A stretch of DNA of 64,000 bases, from the NCBI RefSeq assembly GCF_918797505.1, contig NC_092793.1, forward strand, positions 63,917,660-63,981,659, in the 5' to 3' direction. Positions within the stretch are counted from its first letter, which is position 1, and each line of letters starts with the position of its first letter. Below, piece after piece: positions 49,101 to 56,196 of the stretch. The notes beneath the pieces are model-generated. The model was not told the origin of the DNA. It searched no databases and saw nothing but the letters and a program-made list of their open reading frames with translations. A program made the position numbers and the translations under genes. This DNA comes from Bemisia tabaci (lineage: Eukaryota > Arthropoda > Insecta > Hemiptera > Aleyrodidae).

Positions 49101-52100
49101 GGAAGGGGGGTCCAAGGAGCCTCCCCCCGAAATTTTTTAAGAAAATAGGCCCTATCAGATCGATTTTAAAGCAGTTTTAGCTTACAATTAGTGCATTATT
49201 TGAAAGTTAAAAATTGACGAGTAATACCTCTACCAGCATAATTTTATTTTAGTATATGGACTACGCAAGTATTTATTACTGCGGTATTGAGCAGCCTTTG
49301 GTTTGGTAAACTTAGGTTATACAGGGTGTCCCAGGTTTAAGTATGAATATTGAAGGAGTCGATTCTTAGGGTGAAAAAAGACGTTTTCGTGGTGCAACTT
49401 TTTTTTCCAAAAGCGCTTTCCCTGGGGGCCACGGCCCCCCGTGGTTGGAGAAAAAACACTGTCTTTCTAACACTGTGGTAATGTTCATCAAATAATGTTA
49501 ATGAAAATTGGTAAATGGGAGTAATTTATAGCGCTTTTTTCATTTTTGACCTCCAAAAAAGAGAAAACGCATTTTGAGAGGGGGTTTAAGGGGGGGGGGG
49601 GGATCGAACCTAAAAGTAGCCAGTCAGTAAATGTTATGGAGAACTTTTTTTTCTTCTCGCCCCCCTTCCCCATTGTTTCCTTCTTTTCCTCGGCCCAAGG
49701 AGGGGTGGGGGGGGGTGGTCAGGGTGACACGTAAATTCGTCCGCAAAATCGCCCCTTCCAAACCAGAACACGCAACATTAGTTGGTCGAAATTTCGGACT
49801 CGTTCTTAGCAGCAAAGAATGGTTATTCATCAGTTTTTCCCTGACGTTATCGTCATTTTCCCTGACTGTGGCAACCTTGATCTCACACGTTTGCAACTTA
49901 AGGAAAATCAAGACGGGGGGGGGGGGGGATTAGAATTAAATATATTCATTGACAATTAAGGTAAATATCCATCAGCTTTTAAAATTACCTCTGCTCTAGG
50001 GCCTCTTTCAGTCTTCTATAAAAGTAACACTCGGCATACAACCAGTCACTTTCAAACCAATTAGGGGGAGTGCCATCAGGAAAACTTCTCTTGATTAGTT
50101 CAGCATTCCAGATTTTAGCATCAGGTCTGTCGGAGGTAATGTCTGTAAAGGACTTGTTGGTTGTCATTTCATTCTTCAGTTTTGATAATTTGTTGATAAC
50201 AGTCTTGATATCTTCCTTGGCTTCCTATTTTAGACGTGCATAAGAATAAATAAGAAAAGAGTGAGAAAGAATACATTGTTTCTACTTTAGGTAAAACTTT
50301 GGCTGCAGCGTCACCCCATACAGCTGGGCATACATCCAAATTAAAAACACATAAAAAAACATTCTACATTTGCATTAGCTTCCCACAATTTAATTTTTTT
50401 TTTAATACAGTGTACCTAAAATGTAAAAAGGTCCTAAAAAGGAGGCACTTTCCTATTTCAGTTTAAAATCAGTATATACTTGGAAAAGACGTGAAAAAAG
50501 AGTTAATTGTTGAGGAGTGGTAAAAATTGCAAAGTTTCAACTGTCATTGTCTTTGCCTCGTTGGCAGCGTCTTCCCCACAACTGATCACCGTCTTTCACT
50601 CCATGGAAGAAAATGAGGACAGGTCCGAAAATTGTGAAACAACCTCCCATACATTTGAACAGATTGTAGGGTAATTATTGCAGCTTTTTCTCAAATTTTA
50701 GACGATTAATTTATTACGAATGAGAACTGAAATCTTAAAAACTTTTGACACTTGAAAATGTTTTCTCTTTTCCAAAGGACTACGTGCAAAACGGGCCATT
50801 TGGGGCTCGGGGCCGATACCTTTGAGACTTGCCCTATTCATTCACCTAACAAAGCCCCATCTTTCCTCAAAGTTTCAAGCCCCCCAAAAATTTTGGGGAG
50901 ACGCGGCGGGGGGTCAAAGTTTAAAACCGGCAAAATTTTCGCGAATTTATTACTCGAAAACCAAGAAGTTTTGGAAAACGCGGTTTAAACGAGCGTATTC
51001 AGCGTGACGAGAGCTTTCAGAAAATGTATAACATCATAGGGTTTTGTCTACTTCAGCTCGAGTTATCGCCTCCGAAAGGCCGGAACACTCAAAAAAGACC
51101 CCTTATTTTTTCACGTTTGGGCCGATTTAAAAAAAGAGCCATTTTTTTATTTTGATGAAAAACTGATATGTTGTTCCTGACTCTCTGTAGCCCCTCTAGC
51201 TCTTTACAGCATGCTGCGGAAATGTTTTGGTCGCGAGTTGTAAGAGCGGAATGGAGCGAAGGTCGGGAAAATCGGCTATTTTAAACTGCGCGCGCGACGT
51301 TGATCGGAGGGAAAACGTCCCCTCCCACTCAGTTCGGCGAATCACACTCCTCTGCCGACCTCGCATTGTTGCCACATGTCTCCTGATCCGTCGCCGCGCG
51401 CAGTTTAAAATAGCCGATTTTCCCGACCTTCGCTCCATTCCGCTCTTATAACTCGCGACCAAAACATTTCCCCAGCATGCGGTAAAGAGCTAGAGGGGCT
51501 ACAGAGGGTTAGGAGCAACATATCAGTTTTTCATCAAAATAAAAAAATGGCTTTTTTTTAAATCGGCCCACACGTGAAGAAATAAGGGGTCTTTCTTGAG
51601 TGTTCCGGCGCTTCGGAGGCGATAACTCGAGCTGAAGTAGACAAAACCCTATGATGTTATACATTTTCTGAAAGCTCTCGTCACGCTGAATACGCTCGTT
51701 TAAATCGCGTTTTCCAAAACTTCTTGGTTTTCGAGTAATAAATTCGCGAAAATGTTGCCGGTTTTTAACTTTGACCCCCCGCCGCGTCTCCCCAAAATTT
51801 TTGGGGAGCTTGAAACTTTGAGGAAAGATGGGGCTTTGTTAGGTGAATGAATAGGGCAAGTCTCAAAGGTATCAGCCCCGAGCCCCAAATGGCCCGTTTT
51901 GCACGTAGTCCTTTTCAAGGTTACCAACTTCACATCTTTATGCACTTGCTCGAACATTTTCTGCACTTCTGCTCTTTCAGTGTGTGTTGCTAGTAATTAT
52001 AAGAAGGAAATTGATTTTTTAAACGGTTAGTCTGTACATCAAGGGAGAAGAGATAAAAACTGTGAAAAAATCAAAGTAACATCTTAATTGTCACCTTTCC

Positions 52101-55100
52101 ATGTTTATCAATGAGGGCTTCTTTATCTCTTGATAACTGATCTATTACTTTGGTTAAGATGATTGGTGTTCTGTCCTTCATCGATGGAAAGGCAAAGCTC
52201 CTGAAAACGCACACAAATTCGTATCATGAAACTTGAGATGGCACTAAGTGATTTCATTTTATTCTATGAAAGACAATGGGAGGACACTTGGGTTGGACAT
52301 GAATGGTGCTCAACAGAGACTGTCGGAGGTCTCCATAGAAGCAAAGATTGCAGTGTCGCAACTTCATGAACAGGTCATGAAAAAAGTCATTACTGCTAAA
52401 AAGAGTGCAAAATTTTGACACTCAATACCGTCAGTTGGTCTAACATGAGGCTCGGGGGTAACATGAGCCGTCTGGGGATTTTTTTTTCTCTTGCCTGTGG
52501 CAGCCCTGTCGCGAAAGTAAACAACGAAAACAATAACATGATGTGATAGTGGCGTGTCTTGGCGGAATTTCAATGGTATAGAGACACATTTTTCCATCGA
52601 TAAGAAATTTTTATAAATTATTTAGTTTTTAGAATTTTGTGCCCCTTTTTCTACCTCTGAAACTAACCTCCTTGAAAAGTGACTATCGATAATCACAGAA
52701 TAATTTCGCCGGTCGCCGAACCTCACAAATACCTCCAACTTTCATGCCCATGCATTGGATTTTGAACATTTTAGTTTTTGACCGATTTTTTTTGGAAAAA
52801 CCAAAATTTTGGAATGTTGGAGGTAACTTGAGCCACCCAATTTTTGCAAGTCCTCCAGGAAAAATCTATACAGTAATGGTTTTCATGATACATTCTTAGT
52901 AAAATTGGCATTCCTTTAGAGAATAAATCAACTCCTTCACGTATCTTTCATATTTACTGTTCGTCTTTTTAAGACTTGTATACTATATATACTTATATAA
53001 GGAAAAAAAAGAAAAAAACACTAAGAAGTGGCCCGAACTGTATGTAACAAGGTGGAGAAATGGTGCTCAGTCCACACCATTTTGCGGGGAAAACAAAGCC
53101 AAAAAGTTCCAAAAATTAAAATTAAAGTCAATATTAATTTTATACTTATATATATACTACTATAAATAAAAGTGAATCTAACGTAGCCCAAAATACTACT
53201 ATATATATTCTTTTTAAGAAACTTTGACTGATCTCTCTTGACTTTAGGTCCCATTTGTCTTGTCGGTGTGCCTTTAAAGTAACTTAGTGCTATTGATTGT
53301 TAAATGATTTCCTGTTAGATACAAGGTTTTAGATGTTAAATGTATTTGTTTGCCTGAAATTTGACGTAAATTGTAGGAAAATTAAAGTTTTGTACGTTTT
53401 TAGCCTGGTTTTTAATGTTTTGTGACTCAATTTTTTTTTTTAAAAAAACTTTTGGGAGGCTCATGTAAGCCTATAGTAGGCTTACATGTGCCTTTAAATT
53501 AAAAACAATAGGGTGGCTCATGTTACCCCACCTTGCAGGTAACATGAGCCACCTCAATTTTTTTTAAAAAAAAATACCCAGTTTGCTGGAAAATTTTTTC
53601 AATGGGCTATTCTTACTCTTTTATATGGGACTGATCTACAACAAAAATTGATTGCATGAAAAAAAAATTTACTGCAAAAATGCAAAGCCTCAAAGTCAAA
53701 AACCGGCTCATGTTAGACCAACTGACGGTAACGCTCTTATGTTTCGCCTCCCCACTTTATAGTGGTGTGTCTTTTGCCCTCTGGAACTCCTCACTGTTGC
53801 TAGATTTTTAAAGCAGTATTACGCTTTAAGTTTTTTTTAAAACCTAATAAAACTAATAATGATACCAATGTAAAGTTAAAACAAACGTATGAGAGTGGCG
53901 TAATACCCAAACAGTTCCGTGAAAGGTGGTTAATTAAAAGGCTTCAAGACAGCCCTAAACTTTAGGATGGTCCTAAGGCACTGCTGTTACAGTTTTAATT
54001 GAGAATATTATTCAAACTGATGGTGTTTTAATGTGAATCGATGCGTTTAAGACAGTGAGGAATGTTGCCAAACGACATGACATATTGGTTGAGAGGGATT
54101 CTAAACAATTTCGTGATCATCTGAACCTTACGAATGCTAGCACTTGGTGGGTTCGGTGGTACCCCCCAAAGCCAGCCTTATATGTTGCACCAAGAGTCAC
54201 GGAGTCTCTCCAAGAAAAATTCCGAAATGGGACTTCATTCATCTTCTTGCCCAAAGAGCAATAAGACTTTATCCACTCAAGCACAGTTGAGACGAATTAG
54301 TTCCAGGAACAAGTTGTAGGTAAAGTTGTAGCAACTTCCTGAAACAGATTTGCTCTAAGTTCCTTGAAATCGCGCTGGACCCTCTATCCAAAAATTGCTT
54401 TAAAACTCAACATTTTGACTCCATGACTGCAGCGGTAAAAGTGTAAAAAGTGAGCCTTAAAAATCTAGAAAAGGGTGGTAGCGAAAGTGTTCTAAAGACT
54501 TTACTGCATTTACAACAAAAGTTACTGTGTACTGTGAAACGCTTGATACATTTTTTTGTTGGTACAATGTTTTTAAAATATCTGACAGTTTTTATTGAAT
54601 ACCCCTCGTACAAAAATATTAAAATCTGGGTAGTTTGGGCAGTTTACCTTCATGAGCACACTTAGACCTGATAGTCTACCCTTGGTTCCTGTCTCATGTA
54701 TAATGGTGGCTGCGAGCAGAGCTAAAGAGGCGCACTGCTCGCTAACTACTCGAAACTAACTCTCCTAATGCTCAGGGGCGTTCCACCCGTCAGGGCGGGG
54801 TTGTTAGCTGGGAAGAGGTGAGGGACTACGCGAAGTCCCTGACTTACTTAATGCATTAATGCATTTTTGTTGTAAAAGTTGTAAATTAAAATATTCTTAT
54901 CTCTTTGTAAAAAAATTTAATTATGAATTTTTGAAAATTCATTTTAAGAATTTTTTTCCCTGTCTTTGAAGGTTTAAGGGTCCAGCACCTACATAAGTTT
55001 TACATGACCTTTAAATCGAAACAACTGCAACAATAATTTAGTTTTTAGGAGATTGGTCATTAGCAATCATGTTGTTGAATAGAGGTACAATAAAACTGTG

Positions 55101-56180
55101 TAGCAACCAAAGTAACTTCTTAAATAATTAGGTAAAACATGGGCATCCTATCTGCACTGGTAAAGAACTTCCTGGTAACTGTACTTCCTGCGATTAACGC
55201 TCTATTTTCACCTTTTCTCATTTTACTTATCCTCTTGAACTTATGAGGTGGGCTGGAACTTAACGGTCTTGGTTAAAAATCAAGTTCTCACTGATGCAAC
55301 ATTGTTTAAATAAGTAACGAAGAATTTTTAAATTATGTAGGCATTCTTAATTTCGCAAAATTCAAACACGCAAATGGCAAGTGCTCACTGCAGGCCGACT
55401 GCAAAACAGGCCTCATTTTAAAATCAAAGTTGGTAGGGGTGCCTTACTTTTCAAATGACATTTGTGGCTCCTTTTAAAAGAATGAAAGCTATTTGCTCTT
55501 TTGATCTATTATGGTACTTAATGGTGGACGTGAAATTGCGATTCGTTATGAGCGCCCCATAACTTAGCGCCAAGCGCGCTGCGTTAACTTACTCTGCGAC
55601 AGCTCGACGAGCCGTCCCACTGTGGGTCGAGCCAATGGTTAAGGTCGCGGAAATAGGCCCAAAAATGAAAGTGAAGGAACATGAAGTTTCTTGGCATTTT
55701 CTTAGAGTAGATAATAGTCGAAAATAAAATACCAATACTACAACTGAAAAAAATTTTAAAGTGATGTAACGTACGTGTGATGCTCGTTTCTACACTGAGG
55801 CGAATTTCAGGTACATTTTTAGCCTTGATGTTACAGCTATATTTTATATATCAATTATCATTAAAAAACATTCTAGACGTATGCTGCTAGAACTCACGAG
55901 TCTTGGAATTTAGTAGATCTCTTGTGATACTTAAAGAATTACTAATTTCGGAAAAGATTTTAGCAGCGCGACGTGGTGGATTTTTTTGGAAATACAGCTG
56001 AAGATTCATCTTACGTTTAAAAGAAATGTACCCTGTGCAAATAGAAGTGAAAAAAAATAAACGGTAACAGGACAATACTATGAATACAGCTGAGAACAAA
56101 CTTTTGACACACCTGATGTATTTCGCAGAAAGGGGCTTATTCTTTTGAGGCGGTAAATCGACACACTTCTGGAGATACAT
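21801..56180 (-). CDS. ARMT1: ARMT1-type DUF89 damage-control phosphatase, 7 coding exons, 445 aa
   Basis: Joining 56180-56113, 52200-52095, 50224-49989, 37455-37290, 36859-36691, 35737-35504 and 22159-21801 gives 1338 nt, or 445 residues plus TGA, close to the roughly 440 residues of animal ARMT1. All introns are GT-AG and all phases agree. DUF89 subfamily III features are D253-N254 and D291 as metal ligands (in LDNAGYEL and WFVSDV), FKGDLNYRK (366-373) and the RTVK motif (402-405). The family removes phosphate from sugar phosphates such as fructose 1-phosphate in a Mn/Co-dependent, probably cytosolic reaction. A carboxyl-methyltransferase role on PCNA has also been reported and is disputed. 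The start is the first ATG after an in-frame TGA (56192-56190). The gene appears intact and is stretched by repeats in introns 1, 3 and 6. Confidence 0.95.
22251..23268. mobile_element. Foldback repeat with about 165-bp arms, holding a hAT MITE
   Basis: The arm 22251-22414 (GAAAGGACCCCGCACACCTC at its outer end) is mirrored at 23100-23268. The 685-bp spacer contains the hAT MITE copy 2. A more diverged copy of one arm follows at about 23340-23490. It lies in intron 6 of the phosphatase gene, less than 100 bp from exon 7. No coding sequence is present. Confidence 0.85.
22672..23056 (+). mobile_element. hAT-type MITE, copy 2
   Basis: 385 bp, closely matching the copies at 11504 and 61902. Ends are TAGAGTACC and GGTACTCTA, flanked by the 8-bp duplication GTTCACTC (22664-22671 and 23057-23064). 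It is inserted in the spacer of a foldback inside intron 6. Confidence 0.93.
23340..23500. repeat. Diverged copy of the 22251 foldback arm
   Basis: Shares CACACTCCTTGTGGGAA, GATCAAAAGCCATCATTGC and ACTTTCTAC..CCACCGTTTT with the left arm at 22270-22385, in the same order and at lower identity. It is an older copy or half-element. Confidence 0.65.
23626..23990 (+). promoter_or_regulatory. LTR-like promoter with TATA box, antisense in intron 6
   Basis: A GC- and CpG-rich segment starts TGTTAACGCCGC at 23626, a typical LTR start. TATAAAAAG at 23802-23810 is followed about 30 bases later by TCATCACTCG (an initiator-like site near 23832), then TCAGTC at 23855. A CACGGTAATA donor-like site follows at 23927. 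This layout fits the U3/R of a Gypsy- or BEL-type LTR, or a real core promoter. No second LTR was found, so the identity is open. Confidence 0.5.
23991..24310 (+). repeat. CT-rich minisatellite with CGGCTGAG(C/T)ATCTCGG units
   Basis: Degenerate repeats of CTCGGCTGAG and GAGTATCTCGGCTG embedded in CT-rich sequence, at least eight copies. Frames on both strands (including the arginine-rich minus frames) are products of this repeat. Confidence 0.75.
24440..24622 (+). pseudogene. Coding-like fragment with one frameshift, unrecognised
   Basis: One frame reads [20 protein letters not shown] then LKDHF (to about 24539). After a T-run it continues one base out of phase with [20 protein letters not shown] and IVDPDHR before TAG. 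The composition looks protein-like and the shift lies in a homopolymer. It may be a gag or host-gene fragment linked to the upstream LTR-like sequence. I do not recognise the family. Confidence 0.3.
24806..26119. mobile_element. Element with CAGGGTTGCCAC ends enclosing a foldback
   Basis: CAGGGTTGCCACAGAATTTA at about 24807 is answered in opposite orientation by TCGTGGCAACTCTG ending near 26119. Both ends carry AATTCCCTGA and TTTCCCTGAC words. The same type of end occurs at 46853 and 49879. The foldback at 24930-25982 sits inside. Confidence 0.55.
24930..25982. mobile_element. GC-cored foldback element, copy 1
   Basis: Starts AAAGGACTACATGCAAAACG and ends with its complement. The outer arms include GGCTCGGGAAGGATACC and a GGGGAGACGCGGCGGGGGG stretch. 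Inner arms GGTCGGGAAAATCGGCTATT flank an asymmetric core of about 110 bp (25366-25475). The left arm lacks roughly 110 bp present in the right arm. There is no transposase. The related copy at 50774-51914 has its core in the opposite orientation. Confidence 0.85.
26120..26432. other. Spacer, nothing recognised
   Basis: Unique-looking sequence between the foldback unit and the tandem repeat. No coding or RNA signal seen. Confidence 0.45.
26433..26960. repeat. Three tandem units of about 170-195 bp
   Basis: Each unit has TTAACTTTGAGAGAACCACC, then CCGATTTGCATG, TTTAAATGAAAGC and CTGTAGATTTGCAGG. Unit starts are near 26441, 26612 and 26805. The preceding TATATATATTAAAATGCAAAG resembles Helitron-type ends in some insects, but no Rep/helicase is present and the assignment is weak. 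Confidence 0.8.
26961..27392. other. CT-rich, CpG-containing spacer
   Basis: Pyrimidine-rich sequence at 26990-27185, with two overlapping short frames of no recognisable family. GGAGGGCGCCCGG near 27362 forms a small dyad that could mark the 3' end of the tandem-repeat element. Confidence 0.35.
27393..27872. mobile_element. Second copy of the 1-757 repeat (right half)
   Basis: Shares the order TTCGGCCAT, GAAACGGTTTGAGAT, ATGCTCTTTCGAACG, CACAAAGGGGGTCTTCC, a GC-run block and the closing GGACTTTTCGAAC..CCCTGTA with 430-757. The outer palindrome arm is missing here. Confidence 0.75.
27960..29040 (+). pseudogene. Copia-type pol relic (RT to RNase H)
   Basis: Frames broken by stops and shifts encode, in order, [15 protein letters not shown] then [12 protein letters not shown] (RT catalytic YVDD at 28021-28032), [14 protein letters not shown] and [29 protein letters not shown] (about 28680), and [11 protein letters not shown] with [16 protein letters not shown] (28873-28970). 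This is the normal order of Ty1/Copia pol. Upstream parts (gag, protease, integrase) are absent. It lies in intron 6, antisense to the gene. Confidence 0.9.
29062..29590 (+). repeat. Polypurine tract, LTR start and polypyrimidine stretch
   Basis: GATGGGGGG followed by TGTTGTAAAATC at 29076 looks like a polypurine tract and 3' LTR start for the preceding pol relic. From 29253 to 29590 the sequence is almost pure T and C (TTTCTTCTTT type). The LTR end cannot be placed without a second copy. Confidence 0.55.
29690..29846 (+). repeat. 5' LTR of the Copia element
   Basis: Begins AGTTGAAATATGGC and ends CCCAACG; GTTG and CAAC form the short terminal inverted repeat. It differs from the 3' LTR at only a few positions. 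Confidence 0.9.
29847..29860 (+). promoter_or_regulatory. Primer-binding site, initiator tRNA-Met type
   Basis: GGTTATGGGCCCAG immediately after the LTR is the copia-type site for a half-tRNA primer. Confidence 0.9.
30807..31120 (+). pseudogene. Copia RT fragment in the LTR element
   Basis: Encodes [20 protein letters not shown] and [20 protein letters not shown], the conserved RT C-terminal region (LKRFNMxDCxPVxTP, GSLMYLxxxTRPDL). The frame stops at 31050. No catalytic YVDD is left upstream. Confidence 0.85.
31566..31706 (+). repeat. 47-bp tandem repeat, three units
   Basis: Units start at 31566, 31613 and 31660, each GAAAAACTGATG then ATCTGACTGTGAGTCAAAAT and CAGATCTCATGCAA. 47 is not a multiple of three, so it would shift any reading frame. 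It lies in the decayed interior of the Copia element. Confidence 0.92.
32390..32582 (+). pseudogene. Copia RNase H tail in the LTR element
   Basis: [20 protein letters not shown] and LIVRLGL match the end of Copia pol (TxxQxADILTKPL...KF..LR..LG). Just downstream are a purine-rich tract (32681-32692) and the 3' LTR. Confidence 0.85.
32693..32848 (+). repeat. 3' LTR of the Copia element
   Basis: Begins AGTTGAAATAGGGC, ends CCCAACG, followed by ACGGC. Nearly identical to 29690-29846, so the insertion is fairly recent relative to the decay of its interior. Confidence 0.9.
32854..33767. other. Intron 6 sequence, nothing recognised
   Basis: AT-rich, with a short duplicated word ATCTCTCTCAATATTTAA at about 33321-33357. 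No gene seen. Confidence 0.45.
33768..34245. repeat. CAGGGCCGGATTTACCTAC repeat with CpG-rich duplicated units
   Basis: Starts with AGGGCCGGATTTACCTAC, a word I associate with dispersed arthropod repeats. At about 34072-34240 two related units carry CGCAATG or CGCAATAC, then GAAG..ATTC..GCAGTCTTG(C/T)AGG. The CGCCGCGCCGCGCCGCAC stretch is a short GC repeat. Confidence 0.55.
34246..35503. other. Intron 6 proximal part, nothing recognised
   Basis: AT-rich intronic sequence next to exon 6. Short frames on both strands overlap at 34579-34849 but share no family features. Confidence 0.45.
35504..35737 (-). CDS. ARMT1: ARMT1 coding exon 6 (residues 249-327), metal site
   Basis: Encodes [20 protein letters not shown] and then [13 protein letters not shown]253, N254 and D291 are the expected metal ligands, all present. 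The acceptor is TTTCCAG and the donor GTACAT. It ends one base into Gly327; the partner base pair is in exon 7, 13.3 kb away. Confidence 0.96.
35850..36535 (-). pseudogene. LINE reverse transcriptase C-terminal fragment in intron 5
   Basis: Minus-strand frames, broken by stops and shifts, read [20 protein letters not shown], then [20 protein letters not shown] and [17 protein letters not shown], then [11 protein letters not shown]. Further on, traces of the WYGHVxRM and RGRP segments appear in other frames. This is the order of the post-catalytic region of arthropod non-LTR retrotransposons (L..DG....EI..RI..., LWS..IS...K.R.Y...V.S...YG.E.W). It is a dead 5'-truncated copy, sense to the host gene. 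Confidence 0.85.
36691..36859 (-). CDS. ARMT1: ARMT1 coding exon 5 (residues 193-249)
   Basis: Begins [15 protein letters not shown], the most recognisable ARMT1 signature (SLWGNKCDLSxSGG). [14 protein letters not shown] follows, corresponding to the ILxDDxxxLW segment. The acceptor is TTTACAG and the donor GTAATA. One base of codon 249 is left, completed by exon 6 to give Asp. Confidence 0.96.
37290..37455 (-). CDS. ARMT1: ARMT1 coding exon 4 (residues 137-192)
   Basis: Encodes [20 protein letters not shown] and IIALGEHL, matching the family's YDxF..QK.ESF..S...I..L segment. The acceptor is TTTACAG at 37458-37456 and the donor GTGAGA. It ends in phase 0, and the 430-bp intron to exon 5 is the shortest of the gene. 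Confidence 0.94.
37955..40325. mobile_element. Large foldback in intron 3
   Basis: Segments at about 38030-38180 recur in opposite orientation at about 39985-40190: AGCACATTAGAAGC, AACTGAAGAACA, TACGCAGC, CAGGATAAA and AAGCATAAAAGCAG occur in the same order. The arms are imperfect, with a large loop that contains a second inverted pair (38205-39785). The right arm has about 180 bp not present in the left. Confidence 0.7.
38205..39785. mobile_element. Inner inverted pair ending AAACGGACCCGTG
   Basis: CGTAATATAAACGGACCCGTG at the left is mirrored at 39708-39731, with further matching outward (TTCAAAATCACATGACG). Inside, units with AAACAGCGTTTTC(C/G)GTCAA and ATCAAAAGTAGTGT are repeated at about 38940-39150 and 39150-39360. 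No coding sequence is present. Confidence 0.7.
40326..41267. other. Intron 3 sequence, nothing recognised
   Basis: Contains a G-run at 40735-40746 and CT-rich patches. No exon or element ends were recognised. Confidence 0.45.
42760..42980. repeat. Hairpin repeat with 57-bp arms
   Basis: The left arm (CCTGAGAGTCCACGTCTACG, then AACTCTCCATGCAAAG and GGGAGCAAAT) is mirrored at 42924-42979. The loop contains a second small hairpin, GCACGGCAAC and GTTGCCGTGC (42839-42867). Confidence 0.9.
43735..44945 (-). repeat. Tandem array with three units sharing an open frame
   Basis: Three units (cores about 43842-44000, 44500-44660 and 44785-44945) share CTCACGCTTC(A/G)CGTCATCGCG, GACGCAGCACGGACGTCC and TTGTATCTCTGCGCCGTCGT. 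On the minus strand each contains an open frame ending in the same residues: NGNKHN, then [12 protein letters not shown] and [11 protein letters not shown], before a stop. Unit 2 also has four short TCATTGGCACC repeats (44446-44478). The function is unknown. The frame could be chance preservation in a young array. Confidence 0.75.
43990..44345. repeat. Foldback within the array
   Basis: GAGACAAAAGACCCTCCACT and GGAAGCTTTTACTTT at 43999-44055 are mirrored at about 44280-44340. An inner perfect pair GTTGACTTACCTACATGGT lies at 44073-44091 and 44195-44213. The structure separates unit 1 from unit 2. Confidence 0.85.
45060..45938. other. Intron 3 sequence, nothing recognised
   Basis: AT-rich; the frames at 45146-45373 and 45479-45718 are hydrophobic low-complexity translations without family features. 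Confidence 0.4.
45939..46221. repeat. G24 run and C21 run, inverted pair
   Basis: 24 consecutive G at 45939-45962 and 21 consecutive C at 46201-46221 with 238 AT-rich bases between. They can pair with each other or each form G-quadruplex or triplex structures. The exact run lengths may be affected by sequencing error. Confidence 0.8.
47451..48799. mobile_element. Foldback with about 560-bp arms (AAAGAGCGACGCCAA ends)
   Basis: Starts AAAGAGCGACGCCAA at 47451 and closes with its complement at 48798. The arms share GGCACAATTTGGGCCAGCGG, TTGAGTATACGCACGGTTTT and GTCGACAAATCAGGATTC, and meet around a T-rich loop (48040-48230). The near-identical 77-residue frames on opposite strands (47587-47820, 48440-48673) come from this symmetry and are not genes. 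Confidence 0.9.
49319..49735. mobile_element. ACAGGGTGTCCCAGGTTTAAG repeat end
   Basis: TACAGGGTGTCCCAGG at 49320 is another member of the ACAGGGTGTC-type termini. It is followed by GC-rich runs (49425-49440, 49590-49602, 49707-49717). The other end was not found, so this is probably a truncated copy. Confidence 0.5.
49989..50224 (-). CDS. ARMT1: ARMT1 coding exon 3 (residues 59-137)
   Basis: Starts [20 protein letters not shown] and continues to [20 protein letters not shown], matching the LSKLRNEL and W..xxWLxxECYxYRR blocks of ARMT1. The acceptor is AAAATAG and the donor GTAATT. The open frame begins upstream of the usual ATG, which shows that the ATG at 50167 is internal. It ends two bases into codon 137. 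Confidence 0.95.
50774..51914. mobile_element. GC-cored foldback element, copy 2
   Basis: Starts AAAGGACTACGTGCAAAACG and ends with its complement, 1141 bp. Both arms are complete, including TCAAAAAAGACCCCTTATTT and CGATAACTCGAGC-type segments missing from the left arm of copy 1. The core (51296-51400) holds CCTCCCACTCAGTTCGGCG and CACATGTCTCCTGATCCG in the orientation opposite to copy 1. It is inside intron 2. Confidence 0.88.
52095..52200 (-). CDS. ARMT1: ARMT1 coding exon 2 (residues 23-58)
   Basis: Encodes [20 protein letters not shown] and the stretch ending DKHGK, the conserved N-terminal helical region of the family (KDRxPxILTKVID). The acceptor is TTTTCAG and the donor GTGACA. It is too short to appear as a long open frame. 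It ends in phase 0. Confidence 0.93.
52428..53728. mobile_element. TA-flanked element with CCGTCAGTTGGTCTAACATG ends
   Basis: CCGTCAGTTGGTCTAACATG at 52428 and its complement ending 53728 are each bordered by TA (52426-52427 and 53729-53730), as for Tc1/mariner-type insertions. The word GTAACATGAGCC recurs internally near 52460 and 53540, and an inner dyad GGCTCATGTTACC..GGTAACATGAGCC lies at 53515-53550. No transposase frame was found. It is in intron 1. Confidence 0.8.
53731..56112. other. Intron 1 remainder, nothing recognised
   Basis: Mostly AT-rich. A GC-richer patch at 54765-54845 includes GGGACT..AGTCCC (54823-54841). A second patch at 55545-55640 has no recognisable family. No exon was seen. 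Confidence 0.45.
56113..56180 (-). CDS. ARMT1: ARMT1 coding exon 1 (residues 1-23)
   Basis: Encodes the short N-terminus ending PLSAKYI, a segment that precedes the SFA block in insect ARMT1. The donor at 56112 reads GTGTGT and leaves two bases of codon 23. Upstream, a pyrimidine tract and CAG at 56199-56197 make a good acceptor, so exon 1 probably starts at 56196 and a non-coding exon lies further 5'. Confidence 0.85.
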
Positions 56181-56196
56181 TTCGAGCGATCAATAT

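Larger units (their letters stand above)
46853..49879. mobile_element. CAGGGCTGCCAC ends enclosing a foldback
   Basis: CAGGGCTGCCACAGGATTTA near 46853 and, in opposite orientation, CCCTGACTGTGGCAACCTTG ending near 49879. TTTCCCTGAC words are present at both ends. The arrangement repeats that of 24806-26119, where the same kind of ends enclose another foldback. Confidence 0.45.

Noticed and set aside
50001..50167. ATG at 50167 as a separate gene start
   Set aside because: The frame extends upstream to an AG acceptor at 50225 with conserved ARMT1 residues, so it is an internal Met of exon 3.
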